Shown: positions 21,405-32,557 of the stretch, one piece after another
How the letters are laid out: every line of letters begins with the position of its first letter
How positions within the stretch are numbered: the first letter of the stretch is position 1
Origin: Chrysaora quinquecirrha
Lineage: Eukaryota; Cnidaria; Scyphozoa; Semaeostomeae; Pelagiidae
Reading direction: 5' to 3'
DNA: 64,000 bases
NCBI GenBank assembly: GCA_014526335.1
Contig: JACTAT010000048.1
Span: forward strand, 688,704-752,703
The notes under the pieces: model-generated
Databases searched by the model: none
Told to the model about the DNA's origin: nothing
The model's input: only the letters and a program-made list of their open reading frames with translations
Program-made: the position numbers and the translations under genes

Positions 21405-24400
21405 TGATTGGAAGCGTACTTTCAATGACAATTTCAGTGACAGCTCTATCACTGCGTTTATAACAATCATCTTGCCTTTTGGCTGGAGTTGGTATGAAGG
21501 AAAGAAATTTCTTTGTAGCACTAAAAGATTAGATAAAGCAAGAATTAGTAGAAGGAAAAACATTCTTTGCTGCCTAAAATTTATTAAATACTACTTCATT
21601 TACAGGGTATACTTACTTTTCTCTCTGAGCTTGACTCATCTTATAGTATTTCTCTTCATCTATTTGCAGTTTGTCAGCATATTCATTTCTTATTTTCCAG
21701 TCTCCTTTCCCTATCAAGGATAGTTTCATTCTTTCGTCTTGAATAGACACTTCCTGGTGCACCATTTGAATGGTCTCTTTCAATGACAATAACTTCTTTT
21801 CCATGTTCCGCTTTAGAAGAGAGTTAACACACTCATTTGCGTTTTGTCTGTACTCTTCAGGTGGATCTCCTAGCGAACATCTCTTTCTCACTTCCGAAAC
21901 CATACATTTTTTCATCTTTTCTTTCTTATTGTCAACGATGTACTTCATGAACTTTCGTCCTACATCCCCACGTTCTTCCCATTTCTTTTCGATTTTAGAC
22001 CATATTTCTTCAAACTCCTTTGCCGTTTCTGCATCTAATAGACCTTTTATTTTGACATCACCAACTACTTTCCCGAAAATATCTTCCATATACTCATTTG
22101 AAGGCTTGGCACCCAACTGGGTTAGCTTTTTCTTAATATTGTCTCGAGCATGGATCCAGCAAAGGAGATGATCTGCAGTTTGGAAACAGGTTTGAAATGC
22201 TTTGTATACATTTGTTTCGTCATCTGTGCCAAATGCTTTGAGGCTAGCAAGCTTTGGATTTAGCCGAACCATCGTTGCTGGAAGAGTATAGTATGACTCA
22301 TACGTTTTGTGTGAATGTATTAGGATCGGCCCAATCAAGACCGGGCATATATCTTTTCCTTCTACGTACAGCAAGGGATTTCTGTAAGTGGTAACTGTCA
22401 CGTTGTAATTACAAATATTAAAAGTCGGGTCGACTCCTAATATGGTCCAACAGTGATCAGATGCGATGAATCTTCTGATGTCATTCAGTTGACGGTTATT
22501 AGCCAGGACAACACTCATTTCCGGAGCCGTTCTTACCTCACGGACAAAGGCATTCGGTTGTGCATTAGTTTCCTTGCACAGGTCAATCAATTCCATTAAC
22601 TCGTCAGTCTTCCTTGCCGCTTTATCTTTCCTTGCTAAGTCGTAAATCTGTGCCATTGAATTGGGAAAACCTGAGCTGCACCTTGCATTATCGAAGCCTC
22701 CTGCACTTTTGCACAATTTGCCGTAAATAGCTTTTCCCTTAAGGCCTTCCCGAGAAAGAGATCTTATCTGCGATCTAACAGAAAATTTTGTTTTTCTTCT
22801 TTGCTTTTTGAATCCTTCTTTCGACTGGCAGTTGAAATCAACATCATGCTCCCCGTTTTCAAAATAGTACTGTACATACAGTAGAGGAAGTAGTTCATTG
22901 GTTGTTAAATCTCTGATATTTATGATTACCTTGTGAAAGTCAGCATGCTTCTTATGACCATATACAAATCTAGTAACAAGGTGAGTACTCTGATCTTTGC
23001 TACAAGCGAAGGCTGTGCCGTCATAGTAAAAAGATTTGGTTGCAGAGCGAACCATCCCAGGATCCATGTCGGTCTTGATGTCTCTCCAATCATTCAAGAG
23101 AGTTGCATCTACGACGAATTCGACATTGCTCTTCACGTAAACCGGAGGTTTTTTGCAAACAAGTTCGTGATCTTTTATACCTTTGGTAAGCAGCTGCATG
23201 ACCTCCCGTGTTGAACAGGGCTGATTATTTCCTTTGGCATAGATCGGCAAGGCTGGATCGTCATTGTGGTATGATATTTCTGGAAAAGGTACGAGGTAAT
23301 TGTCAGAAGAGTTTCTTTTTGATAGAAAGATTTTACTTCAGAGTAGCACTCATGGTAGTTACCATTTCGAATTTTTATGGTTTACAATCAAACTATTTTC
23401 TTCTAAATTTATTTCAAATGAGAGAAAGAGAGAGAGAGGGAGAGAGAGCACACAAATATATTTTCCTTAAGTTGTTCTTACCTTTTGCTTTGGAGAAGGC
23501 AGCTGGCAAGTCTTCCTCGTCTTCACTGACTTCACTGTCGTCTTTGTCTCCTACGAAAATGAATCTTTCTTTTAATTCAAACAATGTCAATGCAGCAAGG
23601 TTTGTAGGAATAAATTTCTTATGTTTATAATGGCTGCATGCAGTGGTGTAGAGCCGGGGGCTCATGGGGCTTAACACACATAGCTATTTTTTAACGATTT
23701 TGGGGTGCTCTACCCCCTAGTCATTTTGTTTTTTCGCGCGAGAACACCTAGTTTTCTTCAGTCATTCTCCTAGTGTTATTTCTTTCTTTCAAACATGAAT
23801 GCTCATGTGATACTAGGAATTAATTATCGTTACATGTCGTAATTGAAGTTCGGATAACAAGGGTTGGATAGTTGAATAAATATACTGTAACTCATGAAAA
23901 ATAGCCTGATAAAATCATTAAACCTTGGCTCGTGTGGTTTTCATGGTGAAATTACAGTTGAACCAAACGACTGTAGGATAAGCAGAATAACGAATAACGG
24001 ATATAACAAGTCTATGAGGAGAAAATGAAAGTTTGATAACAATTGGACCAGTTAGCTCAAGGAAATCGGGCGGCTTGGTAACCTAAGTGAAAGAGCTTCA
24101 GTACTTTGCAATATAAAACGCATTGCAAAGGGTTATAGATTTAAGAGCAATCCAGGTCAACAATTTCTCATGTTTTGCTACATAGATGAATAGGGTTTTA
24201 CTGTGCAGCTATTTACATACCTGAGGAGTCTGAAAGCTGATGAAGAATATTATTATCACCATTTCCAGGAAGAGTCTTGGGCATGTCATAATTCAAGCTG
24301 GAGAACAAATAATCCGATTTCAGTTAATATGCAACATCCACTTTCGCACGTCCCCTACGCAATTCAACATATTTGATATGTCGAAAAAGTTTATGCAATA

Positions 24401-27400
24401 TTTGTTGAAATACGTAGAGCATCATCAAAAGAATTTATGTCTTACCCTGTTTCAACAATCTTTGTTATCTGGATGTCATCACTTGACGTGCCACTGCTCG
24501 TTTGGCCGCTGCTGCTGCTGCTTGCAAGTTTTATACCACTGCTTTGCTGCTTCTCTTTCTGTCTAATATAGTCTTCTGGTCTGGAAATACAAAAAATCAT
24601 ATTGAGCTGTTGATTTTTTTCTCAGATTTAGCTGTTTGCAAAAGAGAGAGGTACGAACTAAAAATGTTTCCCAGACATGTTTACTGTTAATAAGGTGTTC
24701 TAAAATACATTGCTGTTTACTTACAAAGGTTTTCTCTGCCCTCCATTTACTCTTAGAAGATAAGGAGTGCAGTCAGACTGAATGGCTGATGATAACAGAC
24801 GCTTCGATATCCACTGTAGCAACTGCGTAACGGATATGGTCTTTACTAGCAAACCGTTTCCATTTCCACCAAGCTGTTCATTTATCGGATGGGTCTCGAA
24901 AATAGCGAGCTCCCCCGTTGTGAATGAACCAATCGCAAATATATACATTCCTGCTTGAAATATGCCAAAGACATTTCTATTTTCCTTTTCGGATGTCTCG
25001 AGAAACTCACATAGTGCCTTGGACACAACTTTTTGAAATTCGCTTGTGTATACTCTTTCATTATTAACAATTATTTCATGAAAGGAAAGCTCGTGAGAAA
25101 CAAGATCATGTCGGGACAGAATGGCAGCTGCTTCATAAACGTCAAACAACTTTGAAAGATCACGGTACTGGTTGAATTCGGTAGGAAAATTTATTATTAC
25201 ATCAGAAACAATTTCTACAAGGTTGTCCATATCCTGGCACACAGCTGGACCGTACTCCATCAGCTTATCTATTATTCCAATTGCTAGAAATGCGCATGCG
25301 TTTGTACCATCATTCGGAGGAATGATTGTATCTTCTAACATTTGTGATTTTCCAGCAATCAATTGTCCTACTTTACAGTCACTTTCAATTAAAGCTGACG
25401 ACTGTGACACGGAGAAAGGCATTGTTATTAGATCTAAATCTTCCTTTTGGTGGCTAATAAGTTCATTTATCGAACAACGCTCCATGGGGTTATAACTGAG
25501 GTTTTCGAGGAACAATTTTCTCACGCTCTGGTACGAGACCGATTGCATCTGATCGTATTTATCTGAAAAGGACGGTACTTTCTTCTCTCTAAGAAACTGC
25601 TTCAGCAATTCAGAACTGTTACTGGCTTTATTTCCCTCATTTTGCTGGAAATCTTTCATGTCCCATTGAAAAGGGAACCGTTGGTCGGGGTTGATGACTG
25701 TGAAGATAGTCATCAAGGTAGCCCAAACATCTACTTTCTTTAACTGCTCCATGCTTGCACTACTAAGCATACATTCAGGAACGAGTATCTCAGGTGCCAT
25801 AAATGCTGGGCTTCCCCTGCCTAGACAAACGGTACGACTGTTTGCAAGCAGAGCACGAGTTTGTGTGACACTAGATCTTGCCTCTCCAAGGTCAGCAAGT
25901 TTACAAACAATCGGCTTTGTTTTAAATGACTCTGTCCAGTTTGTTTCCATGGAGGAGTAGTGAAGATTGCTGACTAAGACGTTGGCAGGCTTAATGTCCC
26001 GATGCACAATGTCTCTCGAGTGTATGAAATCGATGGCAGCCATATGTCTGTGACTATGTTGTTACAAATAGACGGGAAGTACTGAAATAATTCGTGTTCA
26101 TCCATGTAGTTTAGAAATTGATCCAGTGAGTTTACGTGCACTTCACGACCGAATGGTTCGAAAGAAAATTCGCAGTACTCCAACATTACAGCTGTCGGTT
26201 CATTGCAAACGTGTAACAGTTTAACGATATTATCATTGTTTATTTGACTTAACAATAAAGCTTCTTTTGCGAAGGTTCTAATATCATCCCTGGTAGCATC
26301 ATCATGTAGTCTCTTGATAGCTATTGTATTGCCCTCAAAATGCCCTTTTTCCGCAACAGCAAAAGAACCTTTACCTGAGGGGTAAGAAAAGGAACAAAAC
26401 ATTGTTGAAAAAGAAGAAAAAACTAAAAGCTAACGTCAAACTCAGACTAAATAAAACACGGGGCATTTCACTCTTAAAAAAGCTGTACGAGATTTTAACT
26501 AAGACAAAAAGAGTGAGAAACGCCCCTGAAAATAAGAAAAGGACAGTACACCATGATATTATCGATGAAAACGTGTAAAAATTTGGATTTAGAATAATAT
26601 ATCCTATCTTTTTTTTTAAATTTGTGACGTGATAGAGAAGGAAAACTGTGTGCTATGTCTTTTATCAGGAAAGTGAAAATTTGCTGCGCACGAATCTAAG
26701 TTTTCTGAAAGTTTCGCACCTCTTGTACATCCGTTATACCTAAAAAAAGTGTACAAGACAGCAGTTTTGCTTCAGACAGTACAGAAAAAACTTTCAAAGC
26801 TAAAAAGATTTGAGCATTGTGGAGGAGCACATTTTGAACTGTCCATAACTTTGTATCCTTTACTCAAATGCAAGACATGCCTTACAATATTTTGTTCCAT
26901 TTTCGATGGTCTTTCATATGATACTGAAATTTAAAATATCTCGACACTGATTATTACTGACCGGCGACTATATACGTCATCGATCACGTGACATCTGGCA
27001 ATTACCAAAAAATGTCCCAAGTGCCAAAATATCCGCAATAGTATAGTAAAGTAACAGCAACAATAAAATTTTCGGTTACCCAGTTTGCTAGTTGGCAACA
27101 GTAATTTCCCTGTCTACTAGGATCAATTTTGCTCTTAAACATGTGGAAGAGTTTCATAATTGTGAGCACAATAATGGAGAATAATAAAGTGTCGTAAAGA
27201 GTTTCTTAACTTCACAATGAGTTCCTTTGGGTTTTTATACAAGAAATGAGTGAATTTATGCCATTATTCATTAATAACTAACAGTAACTGTAGTCTGCGC
27301 ATGTTTACATGTCCTACTTTGTGCTTAGTGCGTAATCGAGTGAACAGTAAATTGATTGGCACGCAAGTACAGTGTTCAAAACAGCCCGATGCTTAAGCCT

Positions 27401-28515
27401 GGTTCTCACTTGAGGTTTATCACGACTACCCTGATTACGATTAGCTATAATCGTGATAATCCATAATGAGGACATGAACTGTAATCGTGTTTTGAACGGT
27501 ATTCGTGATAAAACTGTGCCCGATTACCCCGAAATGAAAAGGAAAAGTTTTGATATTATTTCGCGGTAATCGTGATCCGCTAGGGTCAAATCGATTGTTT
27601 AAAACTATTTCTGGAATTTGTATAGGAAAACGTGGGTATGAGGGTTTGAGAAATACCACCCTTTCTTGGGAAAAATGAATTGTCAGTGTCTCAGAGTAAA
27701 ATTTTATGTGTTTCCGTTTGTATCAATCGGGGTATCAATTCAAAATTTAGAACGAAAACCTGCAATTCCAATACGATCGTAGCAATCAAACCATGACTTG
27801 TTTCTGTAAATTTCCCTCACCAATACCCCCCGTAGAACCTTCGTTTTCATCGTTGTGATTCTTTTTGTTTTCGTCTCTCTCTATATTTTCGTTAATCGTA
27901 AAAACAGTTCTTATAATTGAAGAAGTTGTTTGTTTCTATGCGAGGCGAAATTCTTTTCACGATTGACATGACCTGCAAGTGAGTAGATGTCTAAGTTGAA
28001 GCCCCCTGCTGTGAAGGAATTCATTCGGGGTATTCGTAATCGGGGTAATCGTGATAAAACTCAAGTGAGTACCCGGCTTTACAAATATTCTAATGCCACC
28101 CATGACGCAAAATCGAATATCAGGTTGCTTTCTCTGAGCTGCCTGTCGCATATACAGTTACCACAATTTCGGTAGTAACGATACGATATGCACCCCTACT
28201 TCGTTTTACCCTTCTAATAAGAGATTTCCCAGAGCCACTATGGCGTTGCCGTAACGTTCGCAAATATTTCCAGTCCTGACCAAATGGAATAAGAAGTACA
28301 GACATTTCTTTGCGCAGCGCAACCAACGGCTGTCTCAATACCGAGTCAAATCTTGTTTCTTAGCAAAAACATTGCGGAGCTTAAAATCATAGCAATTTGT
28401 ACTCACCAATTATCTTCAAATCAGTTACATCGCTGAGATTGAACTTCGGAAGTGCTTGTGCAAAAACGTCTTCCCTTTGCTTAGCTCTTTTTGGCAAGGT
28501 TGGTGGCAGGAACAT
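21400..28515 (-). CDS. Kinase / Cys-peptidase-like / MULE transposase fusion
   Basis: I assemble seven exons: 28515-28407, 26374-24725, 24580-24446, 24297-24221, 23550-23482, 23279-21617 and 21520-21405, with the stop at 21402-21400. Every junction has a GT donor and an AG acceptor, and phase is kept through all six junctions. The product, about 1270 residues, has a protein kinase (about 35-350), a cysteine-peptidase-like domain (about 390-590), a Ser-rich acidic linker and a MULE-type DDE transposase. It is the only gene inside the TIR-bounded element. A two-base AT duplication at about 26045 shifts the frame inside the kinase, and the stop codon comes from the Gypsy LTR. The single-polypeptide reading is inferred from splice signals and phase; transcript evidence is lacking. 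Confidence 0.8.
21405..21520 (-). CDS. Fusion gene exon 7, truncated by Gypsy LTR
   Basis: After acceptor CTTTTAG, this exon continues the frame for 38 codons (start ATKKFLSFIPTPAKR) and reaches the Gypsy LTR at 21404, whose first bases create ATG-TAA. The natural C-terminus is therefore lost or displaced. A candidate polyadenylation signal AATAAA lies on the other side of the Gypsy element near 16885. Confidence 0.6.
21617..23279 (-). CDS. Fusion gene exon 6: MULE DDE transposase
   Basis: About 553 residues. The first catalytic Asp is in LGVDPTFNICNY (near 22433), followed by YESYYTLPATM. The second Asp is in AFGTDDETNVYKAF (near 22225). The C-x2-H insertion motif typical of MULEs appears as LLCWIHARDNI (near 22155), and the Glu candidate is in NECVNSLLKR (near 21830). 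These residues cut and join DNA at the element ends, in agreement with the 9-bp duplication. The N-terminal third has scattered Cys/His residues that may form a zinc-binding DNA domain; I cannot name it. The frame is intact from an AG acceptor at 23280 to a GTAAGT donor at 21616. Confidence 0.85.
23482..24580 (-). CDS. Fusion gene exons 3-5: linker
   Basis: Exons 24580-24446, 24297-24221 and 23550-23482 are 135, 77 and 69 bases, each with consensus splice sites and compatible phases. They encode a low-complexity linker with a five-Ser run, SSGTSSDD and an acidic SEVSEDEEDLPAAF stretch. No domain is recognised. Their lack of conserved motifs makes each exon less certain alone, but the unbroken phase from exon 2 to exon 6 supports all three. 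Confidence 0.7.
24725..26374 (-). CDS. Fusion gene exon 2: kinase and peptidase-like domains
   Basis: The kinase motifs are all present: IAIKRL (ATP-binding Lys), KEALLL (helix C Glu), HRDIKPANVLV (catalytic loop), ADLGEAR (DLG in place of DFG), FMAPEIL and a VDVWATLMTIF helix. It should be an active Ser/Thr-type kinase once the frameshift at about 26045 is discounted. After residue 350 comes a second domain with PNDGTNACAFLAIG, then GELAIFETHP and LLVKT. This Cys...His spacing and context recall papain-fold peptidases such as OTU or herpesvirus-tegument-type deubiquitinases. That assignment is motif-level only. The exon starts after a TTACCCCTCAG acceptor and ends at donor GTAAGTAA. Confidence 0.8.
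26375..28406 (-). other. Intron 1 of the fusion gene, hosting a MITE
   Basis: This 2032-bp intron runs from donor GTGAGTAC to acceptor TTACCCCTCAG. It contains a MITE-like inverted-repeat element at 27389-28081; the rest shows no coding signal. Confidence 0.65.
27389..28081. mobile_element. MITE in intron 1
   Basis: Inverted ends of about 45 bp: TAAGCCTGGTTCTCACTTGA at the left and its imperfect inverse at the right, each followed by TTTATCACGA and ATTACGATT modules. No coding content. The duplication at the ends is unclear. Confidence 0.65.
28407..28515 (-). CDS. Fusion gene exon 1 (start, kinase glycine loop begins)
   Basis: ATG at 28515 opens MFLPPTLPKRAKQRED and runs to LKII plus one base, then donor GTGAGT. 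The split Gly codon is completed by exon 2, giving the glycine loop IIGKGSFAVAEKG across the intron. That match is strong evidence that the exon belongs here although it lies 2 kb upstream. Confidence 0.8.
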
Positions 28516-29145
28516 CTTGTTTGAGTTGTACCCAAATCAACAGAACAGCCATGACCATGTGCTATGCCATGAAAGTAACGTAACCAGAAAACGGAAACTA
28601 ATGCTAAGAATGTGACCTTTGTAGCGTACGCATGGTCACGGCAACTATAATTGCAGAAAATTAAGACAAACAAAGGGAACCAATGGGTAAGAAGCTAAAA
28701 TGGTATTTGGAATATTCAAAACAATCCCCATGAAATTCTTAACCTTTACTTAGGCAAAGTTGCCTTAGTTTACTGTATGGGCGTGAGATGTCTCCAATAC
28801 ACTTTGGAATTTTTATAGAAATCATTTATGTAATCAGATATCAGAGGCTTTTTCGCCAGGTGTTTCCGGGGGCCCCTTCCAGAGTGACAGTCGTAAAACC
28901 CATAAAAATATCAATAAACCACAAATTTTGTTGAATTTTTCATCGGGGTCAAGAAGCCGCCTAGTACGAGGGTCTGCATCCTGATGGAGGAGCATTTTGC
29001 GATAACGATCGGCTACGGCAATAATGTAGTATCGTAAATAGTATTGCTCTATTCTTAGAGCAACGACGCCCCTGTTAAATGTCCTTATTTCAAATAGTAA
29101 GACTACCAAATCATGACTATAGCAAATAAAACATTAACGGTCTTA

Positions 29146-29556
29146 CCTTGATGGTCCCACCTTTAATGGTCCCGGGTCCCGGGTCCCATGGTCCCACCTT
29201 AATGGTCCCACCCTAATGGTCCCACTTTCAATGGTTCCGGGTCCCGGGTCCCATGGTCCCACCTTAATGGTCCCACCCTAATGGTCCCACCTTTAATGGT
29301 CCCGGGTCCCGGGTCCCATGGTCCCACCTTAATGGTCCCACCCTAATGGTCCCACCTTTAATGGTCCCGGGTCCCGGGTCCCATGGTCCCACCTTAATGG
29401 TCCCACCCTAATGGTCCCACCTTTAATGGTCCCGGGTCCCGGGTCCCATGGTCCCACCTTAATGGTCCCACCCTAATGGTCCCACCTTTAATGGTCCCGG
29501 GTCCCGGGTCCCATGGTCCCACCTGATGGTCCCGGGACCCACTTTTCCGGTTTGCC
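29146..29556 (-). repeat. Right minisatellite TIR of the large element
   Basis: About six copies of the same ~65-bp unit (GGTCCCACCTTTAATGGTCC plus CCCGGGTCCCGGGTCCCATG) end in ACTTTTCCGGTTTGCC at 29556. Unit copies are close to identical, suggesting recent homogenisation. Confidence 0.85.
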
Positions 29557-29565
29557 AAGTAACAC

Positions 29566-31079
29566 GCAAATGTAATAAAACACTAAACCAAACATAAATG
29601 CCCTAAGGATCTATCTTAAAAACTAGCCGTATCACAAGGTTCAAACTTCCTTCTTCATCTGTATTTTTCCATTCTCCCTTTAGTTCTTGGGAGGTCTATA
29701 AAAGGGGGAACAAAGGCATATTTCTCCGGACACTGCAGTTCAAATAATAACAAGCATAAAAAACATTCATTCACGAAGCGAAACTTACTGAAAAAACTCC
29801 TACAAGTCAACTACAACTATACAGGAGCTTTCTATATACTAAAAAAGGGTCGACAAAGCAGTGAATTACAACCCACTAGTACGGATAACAACCAAGAAGG
29901 GCCTCAATTCCCGTTTTTTGGCAAACAGATGCAACAGTGATGTCTGCCCCTTCACTGCGTGTTTCGATTTTTTTCTCTTTTTCTTATTTCGCTTTTCAAT
30001 TCCAGATTTATGGTTTCTTTTCATTTTGAAACCTCTCAACAACTAGTCAATAAGCAACTAGGGCTGAAATTTGCTCTAAGCGTTTTGGTTAAGATAACAA
30101 GATACTTTTCCTTATAAAGTACATCGTTGCAAACTTTCCAACAAACAAAGCAAGCAAAGAGTCAAAATAAACGTTTTTAGGGGTACCAGTCATTCTGTAA
30201 GGGCTGAAATACTAGATATGATATGAAATACGTGCAAGCCAAATTGAAAAAAGGCGCCAGGGGAAAAAACACTATTTTATCCTTCACTGCATAGTGGGAC
30301 AAGCAAAAGGGCCCACCGGGGCAAATATCAGTTATCATATCTTACCAGGTAATATATTTAACCCTATCTTATCAGGCATTTTTATCTCAAATAGCTGGGG
30401 TCGGGTTGTTTTCCAGCCTCCCCCCTCCAAAAAAGGCCATCCCTATACAGTTGCTAGACAAATTAGAATTGGCATGGGCCAGTGCAATAAAGGAAATGTA
30501 GATGAATTAGGCGTCTCCCATTTCAGTTGTGATGTCATATTGACGTCGTAATGAAAGCATGCTATCAACTTTTGTCGAAATTTCACCATCCTAACGTTGA
30601 AAATTTTGAAATTTCTGACACCGCTAGTAGTAACCATTTTCTGTTACCTTGCAAAGAATTGGTCAGTTCTGATCAGTTAACGGAAAATATATCTGGCTTT
30701 TTTATGACCACATTCCAAATACGGCAACATCACGTGACCAATTCTTACTTGTTTATGGAGATTTTTTGGTCATGTGGTAGCTAATGCATATAGGCTAGAC
30801 GTTAGCGGGTTTGGAAGTTTTCATCAATCATCAGACAACAGACCAGAAACAAAAAACCTTGAAGGTGGGTTGGACAACACCCCCCCCCCCCAGTATGATT
30901 AGGGTCAATTCGTAGACATTAAGGTGAGATATAGGACAATATTGAAAATCAGTACCAACATTTCGAAATTTAGCACTTTTCTTTTTAGCCAAAATCATGA
31001 AAATTTAAAATGGATCCCATATTTTGTGTGGCGCGTCTCAACAGCCCAAAATTAATATACAAACTACTGACGATATAAA
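29566..31079. other. Unassigned flank right of the large element
   Basis: No gene recognised over 1.5 kb. It continues the sequence interrupted at 16347. Short frames (30294-30551, 30551-30784) have no known domain. A C-run sits near 30882-30891. Confidence 0.35.
29697..29706 (+). promoter_or_regulatory. TATA-box-like sequence
   Basis: TCTATAAAAGGGGG at about 29695-29708 is a near-consensus TATA box. It lies just outside the large element in host flank and has no identifiable gene downstream, so function is uncertain. Confidence 0.25.
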
Positions 31080-31675
31080 GACGGGTGCAAGGCGTTGAGT
31101 TTTTGTAGAAAAACGTTGCAGTCGTACTCTTCTTTAAGAATAACGAGATCACTCATCAATATATCTAAAAAAAACCTGAGGTTTTGATGTAGATCCGAAA
31201 AAGTTGCTTGCGTAGACACAAACAAAAATGTTAGTTAGCGCTGTTACCTGGGGGCTGCCCATCGCTCCACCCTCCCTTTGTTGGTACACCTCATTGTTGA
31301 AGCTGAACTCCGTCGACCTGTTTGCAGACTCCATTAATTCGTCCAATCCCCCGCCCCCCCTAACAGCGGGCTGACAAGCTCCCTTGGTACAGTGCGCCAG
31401 CTCAAATCCTGATAGCGGTGGCGTCGCAATAGGGCCAGAGATAGATTTTCCAATTCGTTGAATTCAACCACAGTATTAACTGGGGGAAGGGGGTGCTCTA
31501 ACTTAAAGTACTTACAATTTTCTTGGCTTTTGCTGGATGGTAAAAAGCAAACGTGATAAGATGGTATCTGGTGACATGACCACAGTGGTACCTTTCCTTG
31601 AAAATAAACTATGTTGTTGCCAGGCAAAAGGACTGTCGCAAAAACATTGCCTTTTTTGTATACAGTAGATTTCAT
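31080..31675 (-). pseudogene. Penelope-like element reverse transcriptase remnant
   Basis: The minus strand encodes FSFNNEVYQQREGGAMGSPQ followed by a FFRYID motif. This is the Penelope-type order (FSFN-x-Y-x-Q-x2-G-x-AMGSP, later RY-V/I-DD). At the T-run near 31165 the frame shifts; the next frame gives DILMSDLVIL and FLQKLNALHP, the following PLE thumb motif. The upstream stretch 31334-31675 is open but less typical. It is short and broken, hence a remnant. Confidence 0.65.
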
Positions 31676-31719
31676 AAACTTTGTTGCAGATTATATCCAT
31701 CAATGATTAATGTTATAAT

Positions 31720-32024
31720 TACCGTATTTCCTCTAATTAGCGCAACCCTCTTTTAAGTTCCGCCCTCTAATAAGTGCCGCACCTAATTGCGGTGCTTATT
31801 AGATGCAATGGTAGAAAGTGGATCTTGAAAAGACAGTATGAGTTCACAGGTACTCTATTTTCTTTTTTTCTTGAATAGAAGTACGCCGCATTTGTGAACT
31901 TACGAAAAAAGTGCCACCCTCTAGTAAGCGCCGCCCTCCATAAGCGCCGCCCTCCAATAAGCGCGGCACCTAAAAATGGTTGAGCAAAATAAGCGCCTTG
32001 GCACTTATTAGAGGAATTACGATA
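31720..32024. mobile_element. MITE with AAGCGCCGCCCTC repeats
   Basis: Inverted ends ACCGTATTTCCTCTAATTAG / TTATTAGAGGAATTACGATA bound about 305 bp. Internal direct and inverted copies of CTCTAATAAGTGCCGC and CCATAAGCGCCGCCCTC give it a minisatellite character. It is non-coding; superfamily not assigned. Confidence 0.7.
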
Positions 32025-32557
32025 TTGCAATTGATGTAGCCGATAGATGATAGTCAATTTTGCTAGTTTCCATTTCGCTTTAAAATATTGAGAGGTGTTT
32101 GAAGTACTCTGGGTACCAGAGCCTCAAGATTGGTACCACAAAACAAAATTTGAATAATAATAATAATTTAAGAGGATGAAATGGTGGCCCAGAAAATTTT
32201 CTCCCAGACCCTCATAGCCTTTTCTCTCCCCCAGTAATTTCAGTCTGAAAACGCCACTGCCTGAAGATTTCGTCAGAAGGCCCCGTGGGGTACTTGACTT
32301 TGTTGCAGTAAGGAGCTGCCGCTCAATAAACAAAATGCCTACCAGTATTTATAGCAAATTTCTGAAAACGTATACTCTGTAAGAAAATTTAAGCTCTTTT
32401 CGACAGAAACTCCTTGGAGTATAAACGTAAAAAAGACCGAAACAGTTGTATAACAGTTTGAGTTGTCTGTGCGCAATAAGACACCTTAAGATTGCAGCAG
32501 CAATACCTGGGACTCAGATAATAAATTGATACTTAATTCTCACTTTATTAGTTCTCA
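32025..32557. other. Upstream region of the RING gene
   Basis: Includes the putative promoter and leader of the RING gene. An AT-rich stretch TAATAATAATAATTTAA lies at about 32155. No clear TATA box at a useful distance. Confidence 0.35.

Larger units (their letters stand above)
16348..29556. mobile_element. Large Mutator-like element with kinase-transposase gene
   Basis: Both ends start GGCAAACCGGAAAAGTGGG and run into a G/C-rich minisatellite, in inverted orientation. They are flanked by a perfect 9-bp duplication AAGTAACAC (16339-16347, 29557-29565), the hallmark length for Mutator elements. The element is 13,209 bp, or about 8.7 kb without the Gypsy insertion at 16940-21404. On the minus strand it carries one spliced gene ending in a MULE transposase, so by content it was autonomous. 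Two defects are visible: a two-base frameshift in the kinase part and the Gypsy insertion at the 3' end. Confidence 0.88.

Noticed and set aside
26324..26578. Lys-rich plus-strand frame
   Set aside because: It lies antisense to the kinase exon and intron and has no domain.
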